From Piper betle (lineage: Eukaryota > Streptophyta > Magnoliopsida > Piperales > Piperaceae): DNA of 64,000 nucleotides. A program made the position numbers and the translations under genes. Position 1 is the first letter of the stretch. Every line of letters begins with the position of its first letter. The DNA is taken from NCBI GenBank assembly GCA_033002965.1, contig JAURVB010014090.1:1-64000 (forward strand), given 5' to 3'. Shown here piece after piece: positions 34,881 to 47,302 of the stretch. A model generated the notes under the pieces. It worked only from the letters and a program-made list of their open reading frames with translations, did no database searches and was not told where the DNA came from.

Positions 34881-35530
34881 ATATTCCCGGACTGAATCCT
34901 CCCCTGAACCAAATTGGCAAACGCCAGTGCTTTCTTCTCGACAACGGACTCTGGAAAATATTGTCCATTGAAAGCTGCCATAAATTCTGCCCACGCGATG
35001 GAGGAAATCTCACGTCGATGGAAAGTGGTTTTCTTCATGGATTTTCACCAGTAAGATGCTTTCCCTTGATGCATGCATGTTGCCAATCTCACTTGATGGC
35101 GGTGGGGCATAGACAGAGCTCTAAATGTTTTTTCGGTAATGTCAATTCAGCTCCATTCTTTCTAAACTTTTCCACTGTGTAGCGGTCACTATCATCACAT
35201 ACTGGCGGAACCACTTGTTGGACTACCTGTGACACTGGGTTTGATGCTCCCCTCGCTCGCCTGGGTTAGCTAACCCTTCCCGCACATGGGCACTTCCCTG
35301 ACCACCTTTCGGGGTGATTCTGGGACCCACTGCTGAGTTTGAAGCTCCATTCCCCGCTACCACTCCCGGTAACCATTGAACAATATTCTCAACCACAGAA
35401 TTTGTATTTTTTTTGAAGCCTGCGCTAGTCTCTATATGGCCGTCAGGATCTAGGCCAACACATTCTCTGTGTTCGAATTAGACTGCGCAGATCGGCTTGA
35501 CTGTCTACGGGTGCCTTCCATCTGAAACAT
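34881..35530 (-). pseudogene. gag remnant of the family A element
   Basis: Minus-strand frames match the gag capsid region seen more fully at 56661-57128 and 59783-60248 ([20 protein letters not shown] near 35000; repeated Met/Ser/Pro linker toward 35530). The start lies toward the PBS at 35702. Frameshifts break it, and the zinc knuckle is lost with the deletion at 34876. Confidence 0.75.
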
Positions 35531-35689
35531 CGAACCATCATGGTTCATTATACGTTCTTGTTCCTGTTTTGACTTACGTTTATTAGCGAATGAATTTGTC
35601 AATTAATAACATAACACAATCGGAAAAGATAATAATTGGACTTTTCAACAAGGTACTTGAGTCATAAAATGTGAGCTTGTGGGAAACCG

Positions 35690-35702
35690 TGCTCTGATAC
35701 CA
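35690..35702 (-). promoter_or_regulatory. Primer-binding site, initiator-Met tRNA type
   Basis: The minus strand reads TGGTATCAGAGCA, two bases from the LTR edge at 35705. This is the usual plant gypsy and copia priming sequence. Confidence 0.88.
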
Positions 35703-35704
35703 AC

Positions 35705-36292
35705 TTTAACGACCCACCATTTTTCACTATATTGTGGGCCTTGCTGGCTAGGTGTTACTCAAAATTTAACAAAAACCAACCCTATAACAACCAGCCCTAA
35801 CCGGACCGGGCGTTACTTAAAAGGATACATGAATAATATGAAAGCAAATAAGTCTAGCATTTCTAACTCAAAAGAACTTATTTTTCAAATGACAATGTAT
35901 GAAGTAATTATCCCACAGTCTTGGATCGTTTCCCATAGCAACATTTATAACACAAGAAAAGTAAAAAGGGTAGTCCGTTTATTAACCGTTCACCACCTGC
36001 GTTGGTAGAAGAACCACCCTGTCGTCTTTTAGTCTTTAGGTCCAGCTGCTAACCTGCGGAGGCAATTCTGCGTTAGTGATTAACCACTAAGCCGTATAAT
36101 TAAATAAAAAAAGTCCATAAACTCCCTATCATTATCTATAATATTGGCACTTGTGACCATTCCAACATGACCATTTATTAGCCGATGGTTTAGTCCACCA
36201 TGTCCACCTATTGGGTGATGGGTCAGTCCGTCATGTACATTCCCGACCGGCAAGTCCAATCCGCCATGTCCGTTATCGGCTGGTGACTCCAA
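35705..36292 (-). repeat. Truncated 5' LTR of the family A element
   Basis: Begins TTTAACGACCCACC next to the PBS and ends inside the 33-34 bp array at GCTGGTGACTCCAAG, where gag sequence takes over. Confidence 0.85.
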
Positions 36293-36770
36293 GCCACAAA
36301 TTCTGCCCACGCGATGGAGGAAATCTCACGTCGATGGAAAGTGGTTTTCTCCATGGATTTCCACCAGTAAGATTCTTCCTCTTGAAGCATGCATGCTGCA
36401 AATCTCACTTGATGGAGATGGGGATAGACAGAGCTCTAAAGGCTTTTTCGGTAATGTCTATCCAACTCTCCGCCTTAATTACATCGATCCCTCCAATAAA
36501 TATTTCACCTACATTCTTTCTAAATTTTTCCACAGTGTAGCGGTCAATATCATCATCTGCCGGCGGCACCACTTGTCGGATCTACCGGTGGCACTCGGTT
36601 TGGACGCTCCCTTGCTCGCCCTGGTCTGCTAACCCTGCCCGCCCTTGGACACTTCCCTGACCACCATCCAGGGTGATTTTGGGACCCGCTACGTAGTTTC
36701 AGACTCCATTCCTTGCTACCACTCCCGGTAACAGCTGAACAATATTCTGAACCACAAAATTTGTATTTTC
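36293..36770 (-). pseudogene. Second gag fragment inserted in LTR sequence
   Basis: The minus strand carries the gag segment with [20 protein letters not shown] and the upstream linker, parallel to 34980-35400. It is bounded on both sides by LTR sequence in opposite orientations, so it is a rearrangement product and not a separate element. Confidence 0.75.
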
Positions 36771-37201
36771 GAACCTAGCGTCGAACCTAATTAACATAAT
36801 GAAAATAAATAAAGTTCGTAATTTTATTAAGACGAATAATTTAAAATAATTGTATTAATAATATTTTAAAATTAGAATAATACAAATTATTTTAAATAAT
36901 TTAATCATACAACTTATTTAACTGAAATTCTATGAATAAGGATAGCGATTAAAGATTTAAAACCGTAAACTAAACTATTAAGATTGTGGTCAAGTAATTA
37001 TCGTCTTAAAGGAAAATATACTAATAATAGTAATTAAATATTTGTTTATAAGTAATTAATTATTTTATTATTTGTTAAGTGTTAATTATGATCTAGATTA
37101 TTAATGTAATGTAGGATTTAAATGATTATATCACATGAATAGTATAATATATAATATTGTTGAAATTTAAAAGTAATATATATATTAGTTGCATGCATTT
37201 C
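36771..37201 (+). repeat. Family A LTR in inverted orientation, left part
   Basis: Reverse complement of about 25000-25400 (GAACCTAGCGTCGAACC...). It runs to GCATGCATTTC at 37201, where the family D element 37202-45762 entered. It continues at 45768. Confidence 0.85.
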
Positions 37202-40200
37202 TGTAACACCCCAATCCGGTTTACTCTCAACCCGGACCAGAACTGTTACAAAGGATCGAACTACTCGTAAACCGATTAAGTTGGCTGACCCAAAACCTAA
37301 ACGGCTACGATATAACCCTCTCGACGTCTCAAGATGGAGCACGCCGCTAATGCGCAAATAATATATGAATGAGATGCAAAACCCTAACAGGATACTACGT
37401 GAATGTCATGATAATCATCGCACACCAAAATAATTAAAACAACAATAAAATTCATAAAACCCGAAATAAAACGGACAGAGCCTCCCCTAAAAGTGCAATA
37501 AGGGGATGACCTGTTAAAATACGGCACAATAAATATATATATAAAACAATAATTTATATCACACTAGACTTCAAACTATCTACACATATCGTAATTGGCA
37601 TCTAGCCCACTTGCAATTCATGTTCATCGTGTTTTTGTTCATTTCAACTTAACATAGCTGATCATCCTGGGCATTGGAACTTTTCCAAAACATTTCTAAG
37701 AAAATTCATACATTTCTAAACAAGATCTACAAGTCTCACAAACACATCACATCACATCTTACAAAAGCCAATCACATCACATCTTACGCAAAAGTCGGCG
37801 CGGCACCAGGTATGTGTGTGCAATGCAAGCGCTACTCCTTCGTCGAGGCCGGCATACACCAATCATCATCCTCACCTACATATAGTAGAAAAACGTCAGC
37901 AACGGGTGTCACTGGTCCGGAAATAACTAATATCAAACTGGAACATGAGAGCAAACTCTCATGGAAAGCAAACCATCACATATATCTTCCTCAAGAACTC
38001 TCATAAGGGCAACTATAAAGGAGCCGTCGAGCAGCTGACTCAACAGCATCCCAATCTATCTGGTACTGTGCCACTCACGACACTTCTTTTTCAGTACTTC
38101 ACGTAAAACTTTTATCCTAAGCCCTCTCCGAACCTCCATATTACTCCTGGCCTTGAGCACGTAGACCGAGCACTCTCAGGCAGTCGCCTTTAGTACCCTT
38201 TGAACCACAAGTCCGGACATGCGCTGTACTAAACAGTACCCGTAAACCTCCACGTCCTCCGGGTGTGAGGAACTCAAACGCGGAGTTGTCAGGATCCCTC
38301 GGGAATGGAACAGTCCGCTGGCACTAATCCAGAGCCCGCTTTGACTGGCACGGCATCCGCTCATGGTACGTGCAGTCGACTCATCTTCTCTTGTCTCACT
38401 GAAAACTCGATAAAACTATTTATAGGGCTGGGTCGGGATTTATTATAATAGGCCCGAAGGCAACTTGAGGTGGATCTTATTTTCGAAAACAAACTCGAGG
38501 GATCTCATCCTCGAGGGTTATTAATTCCGAAAAACATCGACCAAGTGACCCGTGTTAGGTGGGGTCCAATAAATCATCCACCTGACACGTCCTACGATCA
38601 ATAAATCAAATCACCGATAGAATGGAGCGATAAAACCTGAGAAGCGTGTCCTAACGGACCTGTCAGAAGCTCCAAGCGCAGTCTCGTGCCTAGACGGCGA
38701 GCTCCTGCAACGAACCTACATGAACATAACTAATTACTAACGCCCGTACATATATGATGCACACCTATATAACTAATATATCCACATGCCATACAATCAT
38801 CTAATCAAACATGATAATCATTTCGACAATCACACTACATCTCTAATTGTCAAGCAAGTTAATAATTTTATCATTTCATATGTTACTTATTACCTAGCAC
38901 TTTTAATTCCAATTTCAAAGCATACCTATTCTAATTAGGTGACAATGGTTTAATCAATTTAATCTGTTTAGCTTAATGTTAGCATGCAAAACCTAATTCA
39001 TACATATTCATAAATTAACTAGTTAACAAGCATTTAATTAACTACTCAATAGTTTACTAACAATTTCATAATGTTAGCATGCAAAAACCTAATTCATACA
39101 TATTCATAAATTAACTAGTTAACAAGCATTTAATTAACTATTCAATGGTTTGCTAACAATTTCATTACTAAGCATTCACATCATACAACACAATTCACAC
39201 TAATCATCACATGTTTATCATAATCACGATTAATTAAACTAAAATCATGAAATTAATTCAATTAATTCTAATATGCTACCATGACCACAATAAGTATGTA
39301 ATAATTCTAAAAAATAAGAAGGAAGAACCACCTCGCGATCGGCGCTGAAATCGGTGCCGACGGACGAAGGCGGCGATTTTCCGGCGACTATGCCGGCGGT
39401 TTCCGGCAGCTCCGGTGGTTTTCCGGTGACTGCTCCGGCGAGGCAATCGGAGGTAGGGGTTAGCACCGCCTTGGTGAGCTGAACCCAATGGTGGTGACGA
39501 CGAAGGCAGCCGCGGCGGCGATGGCCACCAACGGCGGCGTCGAGTGCGGCCGGGGCGGTCGGCCGCTCTGATCAGAGCCACGGCCGACCCTCGACGGCGG
39601 CTCTAAGTAGAGGGGAAAGGTAGGGGAGGTCGAGGGGAGGAACTCCGACGTCACGGCGGCGGCGGTCCGGCGCAGACGGCGGCGGAATCGCGTCGGGATC
39701 GGCGGGAAATCGAGGGCGATTTCCGGCGTTGCGACGGCCGGACAGTGGCCGGGCGTGGTCGAGGCGGCGAGGCGACGGCACGGCCGGGCTGGGCGGCGTC
39801 GACCGGCGGCGAGGGGGCGTCGACGGCGGCGGCAGAATCTCGGCGGCGGCGGCGGTGATGAAACGCGGGTGGGGGTTTGGGGAGGAAGATGAGGTGTATA
39901 AGGCGATGGCAAAGTTGTAAATAAAACTTGACTCGACACGGGCTCGAGTCAAGAATGATAACGGACTCGGAATAAATCCCAGAAAAATCTAGAAAAATTG
40001 GGAAAAATCCCATAAAATCAAACAAAATATCACAACATCCAAATGACATGTCGTATAACTAATAACCCACCCGAATACCATCTAACGCGTCCTAATGCGT
40101 TATTCGGCCTAAACTAATTCTACGGTCACAACATAAAAATAAAATAAAATCATCAACTGTATACTCTCATATCTACTGATAACTCAGTCTGCTGATGCGT

Positions 40201-40365
40201 ATCTGACGCTATCATCGATACTTGGGTATACATAAACCCTCATAGCACGTGCGCACGGTCGGCCTCGGCCCCGCACACGTGTTCTGAAAGCTGAACCGAC
40301 TCAAACTACGGTCAAACCGACCGGCTAACAATTATAAAACCCTGACTCGAGTCGCGGGTTTTACA
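37202..40365 (-). repeat. 3' LTR of the family D element (3164 bp)
   Basis: Plus-strand ends TGTAACACCCCAATCCGG and GTCGCGGGTTTTACA. It has an internal two-copy tandem repeat of about 95 bp (38976-39165), a GC-rich block (39340-39860) and the palindromic module (39905-39960). Long minus frames in the GC-rich block also occur in the other LTR but look composition-driven. Confidence 0.95.
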
Positions 40366-40410
40366 ACCTTCCCTCCTTATAAAAATTTCGTCCTCGAAAT
40401 TTTAAATCAA
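40366..40410 (-). promoter_or_regulatory. Polypurine tract and conserved box, family D
   Basis: The minus strand reads AAGGAGGGAAGGT right before the LTR, preceded by the box ATTTCGAGGACGAAATTT, close to the boxes of family A and the TRIM. Confidence 0.88.
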
Positions 40411-40439
40411 GGAGGCGTCAAGCATAATGCTGTAAACTG

Positions 40440-41850
40440 TAATCGAGGTTGGAAACTGGAGTACCTGGTCCAGAAGCTGGCTGCTCGAACAACTCGGGAT
40501 GCCTCCTCCTAATCTCGTCCTCACGCTCCCATGTAGATTCTTCAACTCCGCATCGATTCCACTGCACTCGTACTAAGGGAACCTGTTACGTCTGAGGGTC
40601 TTCACTTGACGATCAATTATCCTCGTTGCGTCCTCAGGATACGTCAAGTCAGGACGGAGTTCTATCCCTTGGAAACTGATAACGAGGGAGTTATCTGGGT
40701 GGTACTTATTCAATAAGGACACGTGAAACACTGGGTGTACGGCTGATAGGTGAGGCGGCAATTCCAAGCGATAGGCCACCTGACCTACACGTTCTAGAAC
40801 GTCGAATGGTCCTATGTACCGCAGGCTAAGCTTCCCATGCATACCAAACCTCATGTTTCCCTTGGTTGGTGACACCTTCAGAAGAACATGTTCTCCGACC
40901 ATGAAGTGAACCTCACGTCGGCGTTGGTCAGCGTAGCTTCTCTGTCGGTCCTGGGCTGACCTCATCCTCTTTTAATCTGCATAACCACATCCTGTGTCTG
41001 CTGAACCATCTCTGGTCCCACTATCATTGGCTCACTGCCCTGTACCCAACACACTGGGGATCTGCACGGCCTACCATAAAGCGCTTCAAATGGTGCCATC
41101 CCAATACTCGCCTGGTAACTGTTGTTGTGAGCGAATTTAACCAAAGGCAAATGCTCTGCCCAATCACCTCCAAAATCTAGCGTACAGGCCCTGAGCAAAT
41201 CCTCAAGAATCTGAATGGTTCTTTCGGACTGTCCATCTGTCTGAGGGTGGAAAGCTAGTGCTGAACTTCGACCCTGTGCCCTTGCATGCCTGAAAAGCTC
41301 TCCAGAAACGGGACATAAACCGTGGGTCTCTGTCTGAGATGATCTCCAACGGAACTCCATGTAGTCGTACTATCTCATCCCGATACAAGGTCGCCCAAGT
41401 GGATAATGGGTAATCCATTCTAATAGGGATAAAATGCACAGACTTCGTTAGTCAATCCACTATTCCCATACTGTGTCTCTCTCCTGGTGATTCTTAGGCA
41501 GACCGACTACGAAATCATAAGCTATACTTTCCCACCTCCACTCTGGGTCTTCAGTGGCTGTAAGGTCCCACCGGGGCGCATGTGTTCAGCCTTCACCTGT
41601 TGACAGACTAAACACCTGGCTACAGTGTCAAAACCTCTTTCTTCAATCCTGGCCACCAATAGGATCGTCGAACATTGCGATACATCTTCACTCTGCCTGG
41701 ATGCACTGTGCACCTCGAGGTGTGGGCATCACGAAGAATAGTCCTACGAAGTCCGGGATACTCAATGATGTCCGGAACAGAAAGACGTCCTCTCAATTTG
41801 ACCAGTCCATCTGTATCTCCGACCAAATCTCTGTGAACTCCCTGTCCAAC
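40440..41850 (-). pseudogene. Integrase and chromodomain remnant of the family D element
   Basis: In sense order: a linker and H2C2 zinc finger (HTSRCTVHPG ... YWWPGLKKEV, then CLVCQQVKAEH; 41826-41580), an integrase core in two frames (SDRDPRFMSRFW near 41320; [19 protein letters not shown] near 41250; APFEALYGRPCRSPVCW near 41070), a GPF domain ([12 protein letters not shown] near 40800) and a chromodomain piece (GVEESTWEREDEIRRRHPEL, 40540-40480). At least three frameshifts (near 41520, 41360, 40965) and another before the chromodomain break it. It belongs to the Tekay/Del type. Confidence 0.87.
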
Positions 41851-41857
41851 TGTCTCA

Positions 41858-42446
41858 CTACATTCTAATAGGAGATCTAACCTTCTCTCTGTTGCTGTCC
41901 TCGCCTATCTCAAACTGTGGTGACGGCGACACTGCCACTGCCGGTATGCTACCCCTTGCTGTTTGCCCACTACTAGCTCCAGGGGATCCACTATCATGAA
42001 TACTCATCCCAATCTGAAGAGGAGCAATCAGGGGAGCTGTAGGGATAGTCCCCTGCTGCGCTGATGGAGGAGGAGGCGGCGGGTAGCCCATGGGAGAAGC
42101 GGCCTCTCCTCGTACTCCGTCATCTCCTAACTGCCTCTTCTCAACTCGAGCTATGGAGAGGGGCTATCTGACGAAGCTCTCTCCTGAACTCTCCCTGGCT
42201 CTCTTGTATCTGCCTCTGTGTCTCTACCAATTAGGTAATGATTGCATCTCTCTCAGTCTGGCGACTACGAGAACTACGATGGCTAGTCGAGGCACGCTCG
42301 TTGGCTTCTCCTGACGGTGGTTGATCTCTCGGCCTACTAGATGTTGTCTCGCTGGGCGCACGACTAGGACTAGTATGCCTGGGAGGAGAAGGAGATGGAT
42401 CCTTGGTCTGAATCCTGCGAGTTGCTCTAACCATGATGACTGACAC
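41858..42446 (-). pseudogene. N-terminal gag remnant of the family D element
   Basis: The minus strand begins MVRATRRIQTKDPSPSPPR (about 42434), with a Ser/Pro/Arg-rich head, a glutamine-rich helix (ETQRQIQESQGEFRRELRQ, about 42230-42170) and a proline run (MGYPPPPPPSAQQG, 42091). Stops near 42235 and 42140 interrupt it. The capsid core and zinc knuckle are missing. The frame stops shortly before the integrase linker, so the deletion removed the rest of gag, protease, RT and RNase H. Confidence 0.7.
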
Positions 42447-42599
42447 TCACTAATCAAACCTGTGCACACTGTCCTTCAACTACGTGGTGAGAAATCTGTA
42501 AACTGAAACAAGTAAATCAAGAAAACATACCTGCCGACTTGACTCGGAGTAGCTTTGCACACACATGACCTGTAATTTCCATCTTAATCGGTCAAGAGT

Positions 42600-42613
42600 T
42601 GGCTCTGATACCA
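42600..42613 (-). promoter_or_regulatory. Primer-binding site of the family D element
   Basis: The minus strand reads TGGTATCAGAGCCA, four bases from the 5' LTR edge (42618). It matches the initiator-Met tRNA 3' end complement. Confidence 0.93.
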
Positions 42614-42617
42614 ATCT

Positions 42618-45600
42618 TGTAACACCCCAATCCGGTTTACTCTCAACCCGGACCAGAACTGTTACAAAGGATCGAACTACTCGTAAACCGATTAAGTTGG
42701 CTGACCCAAAACCTAAACGGCTACGATATAACCCTCTCGACGTCTCAAGATGGAGCACGCCGCTAATGCGCAAATAATATATGAATGAGATGCAAAACCC
42801 TAACAGGATACTACGTGAATGTCATGATAATCATCGCACACCAAAATAATTAAAACAACAATAAAATTCATAAAACCCGAAATAAAACGGACAGAGCCTC
42901 CCCTAAAAGTGCAATAAGGGGATGACCTGTTAAAATACGGCACAATAAATATATATATAAAACAATAATTTATATCACACTAGACTTCAAACTATCTACA
43001 CATATCGTAATTGGCATCTAGCCCACTTGCAATTCATGTTCATCGTGTTTTTGTTCATTTCAACTTAACATAGCTGATCATCCTGGGCATTGGAACTTTT
43101 CCAAAACATTTCTAAGAAAATTCATACATTTCTAAACAAGATCTACAAGTCTCACAAACACATCACATCACATCTTACAAAAGCCAATCACATCACATCT
43201 TACGCAAAAGTCGGCGCGGCACCAGGTATGTGTGTGCAATGCAAGCGCTACTCCTTCGTCGAGGCCGGCATACACCAATCATCATCCTCACCTACATATA
43301 GTAGAAAAACGTCAGCAACGGGTGTCACTGGTCCGGAAATAACTAATATCAAACTGGAACATGAGAGCAAACTCTCATGGAAAGCAAACCATCACATATA
43401 TCTTCCTCAAGAACTCTCATAAGGGCAACTATAAAGGAGCCGTCGAGCAGCTGACTCAACAGCATCCCAATCTATCTGGTACTGTGCCACTCACGACACT
43501 TCTTTTTCAGTACTTCACGTAAAACTTTTATCCTAAGCCCTCTCCGAACCTCCATATTACTCCTGGCCTTGAGCACGTAGACCGAGCACTCTCAGGCAGT
43601 CGCCTTTAGTACCCTTTGAACCACAAGTCCGGACATGCGCTGTACTAAACAGTACCCGTAAACCTCCACGTCCTCCGGGTGTGAGGAACTCAAACGCGGA
43701 GTTGTCAGGATCCCTCGGGAATGGAACAGTCCGCTGGCACTAATCCAGAGCCCGCTTTGACTGGCACGGCATCCGCTCATGGTACGTGCAGTCGACTCAT
43801 CTTCTCTTGTCTCACTGAAAACTCGATAAAACTATTTATAGGGCTGGGTCGGGATTTATTATAATAGGCCCGAAGGCAACTTGAGGTGGATCTTATTTTC
43901 GAAAACAAACTCGAGGGATCTCATCCTCGAGGGTTATTAATTCCGAAAAACATCGACCAGGTGACCCGTGTTAGGTGGGGTCCAATAAATCATCCACCTG
44001 ACACGTCCTACGATCAATAAATCAAATCACCGATAGAATGGAGCGATAAAACCTGAGAAGCGTGTCCTAACGGACCTGTCAGAAGCTCCAAGCGCAGTCT
44101 CGTGCCTAGACGGCGAGCTCCTGCAACGAACCTACATGAACATAACTAATTACTAACGCCCGTACATATATGATGCACACCTATATAACTAATATATCCA
44201 CATGCATACAATCATCTAATCAAACATGATAATCATTTCGACAATTTCCCTACATCTCTAATTGTCAAGCAAGTTAATAATTTTATCATTTCATATGTTA
44301 CTTATTACCTAGCACTTTTAATTCCAATTTCAAAGCATACCTATTCTAATTAGGTGACAATGGTTTAATCAATTTAATCTGTTTAGCTTAATGTTAGCAT
44401 GCAAAACCTAATTCATACATATTCATAAATTAACTAGTTAACAAGCATTTAATTAACTACTCAATAGTTTACTAACAATTTCATAATGTTAGCATGCAAA
44501 AACCTAATTCATACATATTCATGAATTAACTAGTTAACAAGCATTTAATTAACTATTCAATGGTTTGCTAACAATTTCATTACTAAGCATTCACATCATA
44601 CAACACAATTCACCCTAATCATCACATGTTTATCATAATCACGATTAATTAAACTAAAAGCATGAAGTTAATAAAATTAATTCTAATATGCTACTATGAC
44701 CACAATAAGTATGTAATAATTCTAAAAATAAGAAGGAAGAACCACCTCGCGATCGGCGCTGAAATCGGTGCCGACGGACGAAGGCGGCGATTTTCCGGCG
44801 ACTATGCCGGCGGTTTCCGGCAGCTCCGGTGGTTTTCCGGTGACTGCTCCGGCGAGGCAATCGGAGGTAGGGGTTAGCACCGCCTCGGTGAGCTGAACCC
44901 AATGGTGGTGACGACGAAGGCAGCCGCGGCGGCGATGGCCACCAACGGCGGCGTCGAGTGCGGCCGGGGCGGTCGGCCGCTCTGATCAGAGCCACGGCCG
45001 ACCCTCGACGGCGGCTCTAAGTAGAGGGGAAAGGTAGGGGAGGTCGAGGGGAGGAACTCCGACGTCACGGCGGCGGCGGTCCGGCGCAGACGGCGGCGGA
45101 ATCGCGTCGGGATCGGCGGGAAATCGAGGGCGATTTCCGGCGTTGCGACGGCCGGACAGTGGCCGGGCGTGGTCGAGGCGGCGAGGCGACGGCACGGCCG
45201 GGCTGGGCGGCGTCGACCGGCGGCGAGCGGAGGCGTCGAACGGCGGCGGCGGTGATGAAACGCGGGTGGGGGTTTGGGGAGGAAGATGAGGTGTATAAGG
45301 CGATGGCAAAGTTGTAAATAAAACTTGACTCGACACGGGCTCGAGTCAAGAATGATAACGGACTCGGAATAAATCCCAGAAAAATCTAGAAAAATTGGGA
45401 AAAATCCCATAAAATCAAATAAAATATCACAACATCCAAATGACATGTCGTATAACTAATAACCCACCCGAATACCATCTAACGCGTCCTAATGCGTTAT
45501 TCGGCCTAAACTAATTCTACGGTCACAACATAAAAATAAAATAAAATCATCAACTGTATACTCTCATATCTACTGATAACTCAGTCTGCTGATGCGTATC

Positions 45601-45762
45601 TGACGCTATCATCGATACTTGGGTATACATAAACCCTCATAGCACGTGCGCACGGTCGGCCTCGGCCCCGCACACGTGTTCTGAAAGCTGAACCGACTCA
45701 AACTACGGTCAAACCGACCGGCTAACAATTATAAAACCCTGACTCGAGTCGCGGGTTTTACA
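42618..45762 (-). repeat. 5' LTR of the family D element (3145 bp)
   Basis: Near-identical to 37202-40365. Differences include a length change in the GC-rich block (45213-45250 against 39790-39850), a 1-bp indel near 44203, and a cluster of base changes near 44250 and 44660. Confidence 0.95.
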
Positions 45763-45767
45763 ATTTC

Positions 45768-46978
45768 TACTCAAATAAAAGTATACTTATATATAATTTT
45801 ATGTCCTCGTTCAGAATAGGATCTTTGGTCGTAGCTTCGAGTTCGAAATATCCAGGTCCGTATAATTATTTAAAATGTTGTATTTTCCTTGTGGATAACC
45901 TCGTCAATCTAAGCCTATATTCGACTACCATGCACCAAGTGCAACCGGGGTCAAGGAATTGACTCAGTCTAACACGGGCTACGCCCTTAATAATCCAATA
46001 ATTAACATGTTTGAGAGCCCATAATATAATAAATTGGACATGGCGGATTGGACTCGCCAGCTAATTACGGACATGGTGGATTGGACACACCAGTTGATAA
46101 CGGACATGGCAGATTGGACTTGCCAGCCGGTAATGGACATGTTGGACTGACCCATCACCCAATAAATTGGACATGGTGGATTGGACTCACCAGCCAATTA
46201 CGGACATGGTGGATTGGACTCACCAGCCGATAACGGACATGGCAGATTGGACTCGCCAGCCGGTAATGGACATGATGGAATGACCCATCACCCAATAAAT
46301 TGGACATGGCGGATTGGACTCGCCAGCCAATTGCGGACATGGTGGATTGGACTCGCCAGCCAATTACGGACATGGCGGATTGGACCCGCCAGCCGGTAAT
46401 GGACATGATGGACTGACCCATCAGCCAATAAATGGATATGGTGGACTGACCCATTAGCCAACTAATGGACATGATGGACTGACCCATCAGCCAACTAATG
46501 GACATGGTAGACTAAACCATCTGCTAATAAGTGGACATGTTGGATTGGTCACAACAGCCAATATTATAGATAATGATAGGGAGTCAATGGATTTGTTTTA
46601 TTTAATTATACGGCTTAGTGTTTAATCACTGGCGAGGAATTACCTCCGCATGTTAGCAGCTGGAACTAAATACTAAGAGAGGACAAGGTGGTTCTTCTAC
46701 CAAATCAGGTGGTGAACAGATAATAAACGGACTTCACTTTTTACTCTTCTTGTGTTATAAATGTGGCTGTGGGAAACGGTCTAAAACTGTGGGATAATTA
46801 TTTCATGCATTGTCATTTGAAACATAAGTTCTTTTGAGTTAGAAATGCTACACTTATTTGCTTTCATATTATTTATGTAATTTTTTAAGTAACACCCGGT
46901 CTGGTTAGGACTGGTTGTTATAGGGTTGGTTTTGTTAAATTTTGAGTAACACCTGGCCAGCAAGGCCCACAATATCGT
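45768..46978 (+). repeat. Family A LTR in inverted orientation, right part
   Basis: Continues 36771-37201 beyond the family D insertion. It includes an inverted 33-34 bp array (about 46020-46560) and stops at GGCCCACAATATCGTGA, about 20 bp short of the expected LTR end. TRIM sequence follows. Confidence 0.85.
46020..46560. repeat. 33-34 bp tandem array, inverted copy
   Basis: Reverse complement of the CATGTCC units (GGACATGGYGGATTGGACTCGCC and relatives), about 16 units. Confidence 0.88.
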
Positions 46979-47167
46979 GAATTTCGGGGACAAAATTTCC
47001 TACGGTAGGTGGATTGTGAGATCCCTCAACTTAATCCCACATCTAACACCTATTGGGAGAAGATCCTGTTTATAAGTGAGAATGGACTATAGATCTTTAA
47101 CTTTGGTTAACTATTTTAAATAAATGACTTAGGCCCATTACGTTGCACTTTGGGCCAGGTCGTTACA
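46979..47167 (+). mobile_element. 5'-truncated TRIM copy
   Basis: Holds the 3' end of the TRIM internal region (TTTCGGGGACAAAATTTCC, polypurine ACGGTAGGTGGAT) and one full 153-bp LTR (47015-47167, TGTGAGATCCC...GGTCGTTACA). The left LTR, PBS and most of the internal region are missing. Confidence 0.85.
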
Positions 47168-47302
47168 CTGAGTTTCTTAATTTCTCTTGCCAAAATGTGA
47201 ATCGGCTTTTCGTCGTATGTTATATTTGGTTGTAATTCTACGGCTTTTATATGATCTTCGTCTCGTACATATTTCTTTAGCGTTGACACATGGAAAACAT
47301 TA
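47168..47302 (-). pseudogene. Chromodomain-proximal pol fragment (family A-type)
   Basis: Minus-strand similarity to 33000-33140 (IKTLR region and LKKYVRDE). It is cut off from the rest of the same gene, which resumes at 49842, by the solo LTR 47303-49836. Confidence 0.75.

Larger units (their letters stand above)
29812..36292 (-). mobile_element. Family A Ty3/gypsy chromovirus, internally deleted
   Basis: In sense (minus) order: a partial 5' LTR (36292-35705), PBS (35702-35690), gag pieces, a fused and deleted PR/RT/RNase H region, integrase, chromodomain, a polypurine tract at 32780-32768, and a complete 3' LTR (32767-29812). Coding is broken by at least one stop (near 33366), frameshifts, and large deletions in the protease and RT regions. 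The element cannot be autonomous. Confidence 0.85.
37202..45762 (-). mobile_element. Family D Ty3/gypsy chromovirus, complete but internally deleted, young
   Basis: Flanked by perfect 5-bp duplications ATTTC (37197-37201 and 45763-45767) in a family A LTR that reads on across the insertion (GCATGCATTTC then TACTC). Two LTRs (37202-40365 and 42618-45762) bracket an internal region of only 2252 bp. In sense order it has a PBS, part of gag, an integrase zinc finger, integrase, chromodomain and polypurine tract. Protease, RT and RNase H are absent. A handful of substitutions and small indels separate the LTRs. Coding frames are broken despite this youth, so it probably transposed with proteins from a relative. 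Confidence 0.95.

Noticed and set aside
44874..45446. Minus-strand frame of 190 codons in the family D LTR
   Set aside because: The frame is present in both LTR copies because the LTRs are near-identical, but its length differs between them and the second half is Arg/Pro/Ala-rich from GC-rich DNA. An LTR-encoded protein cannot be excluded but is not supported.
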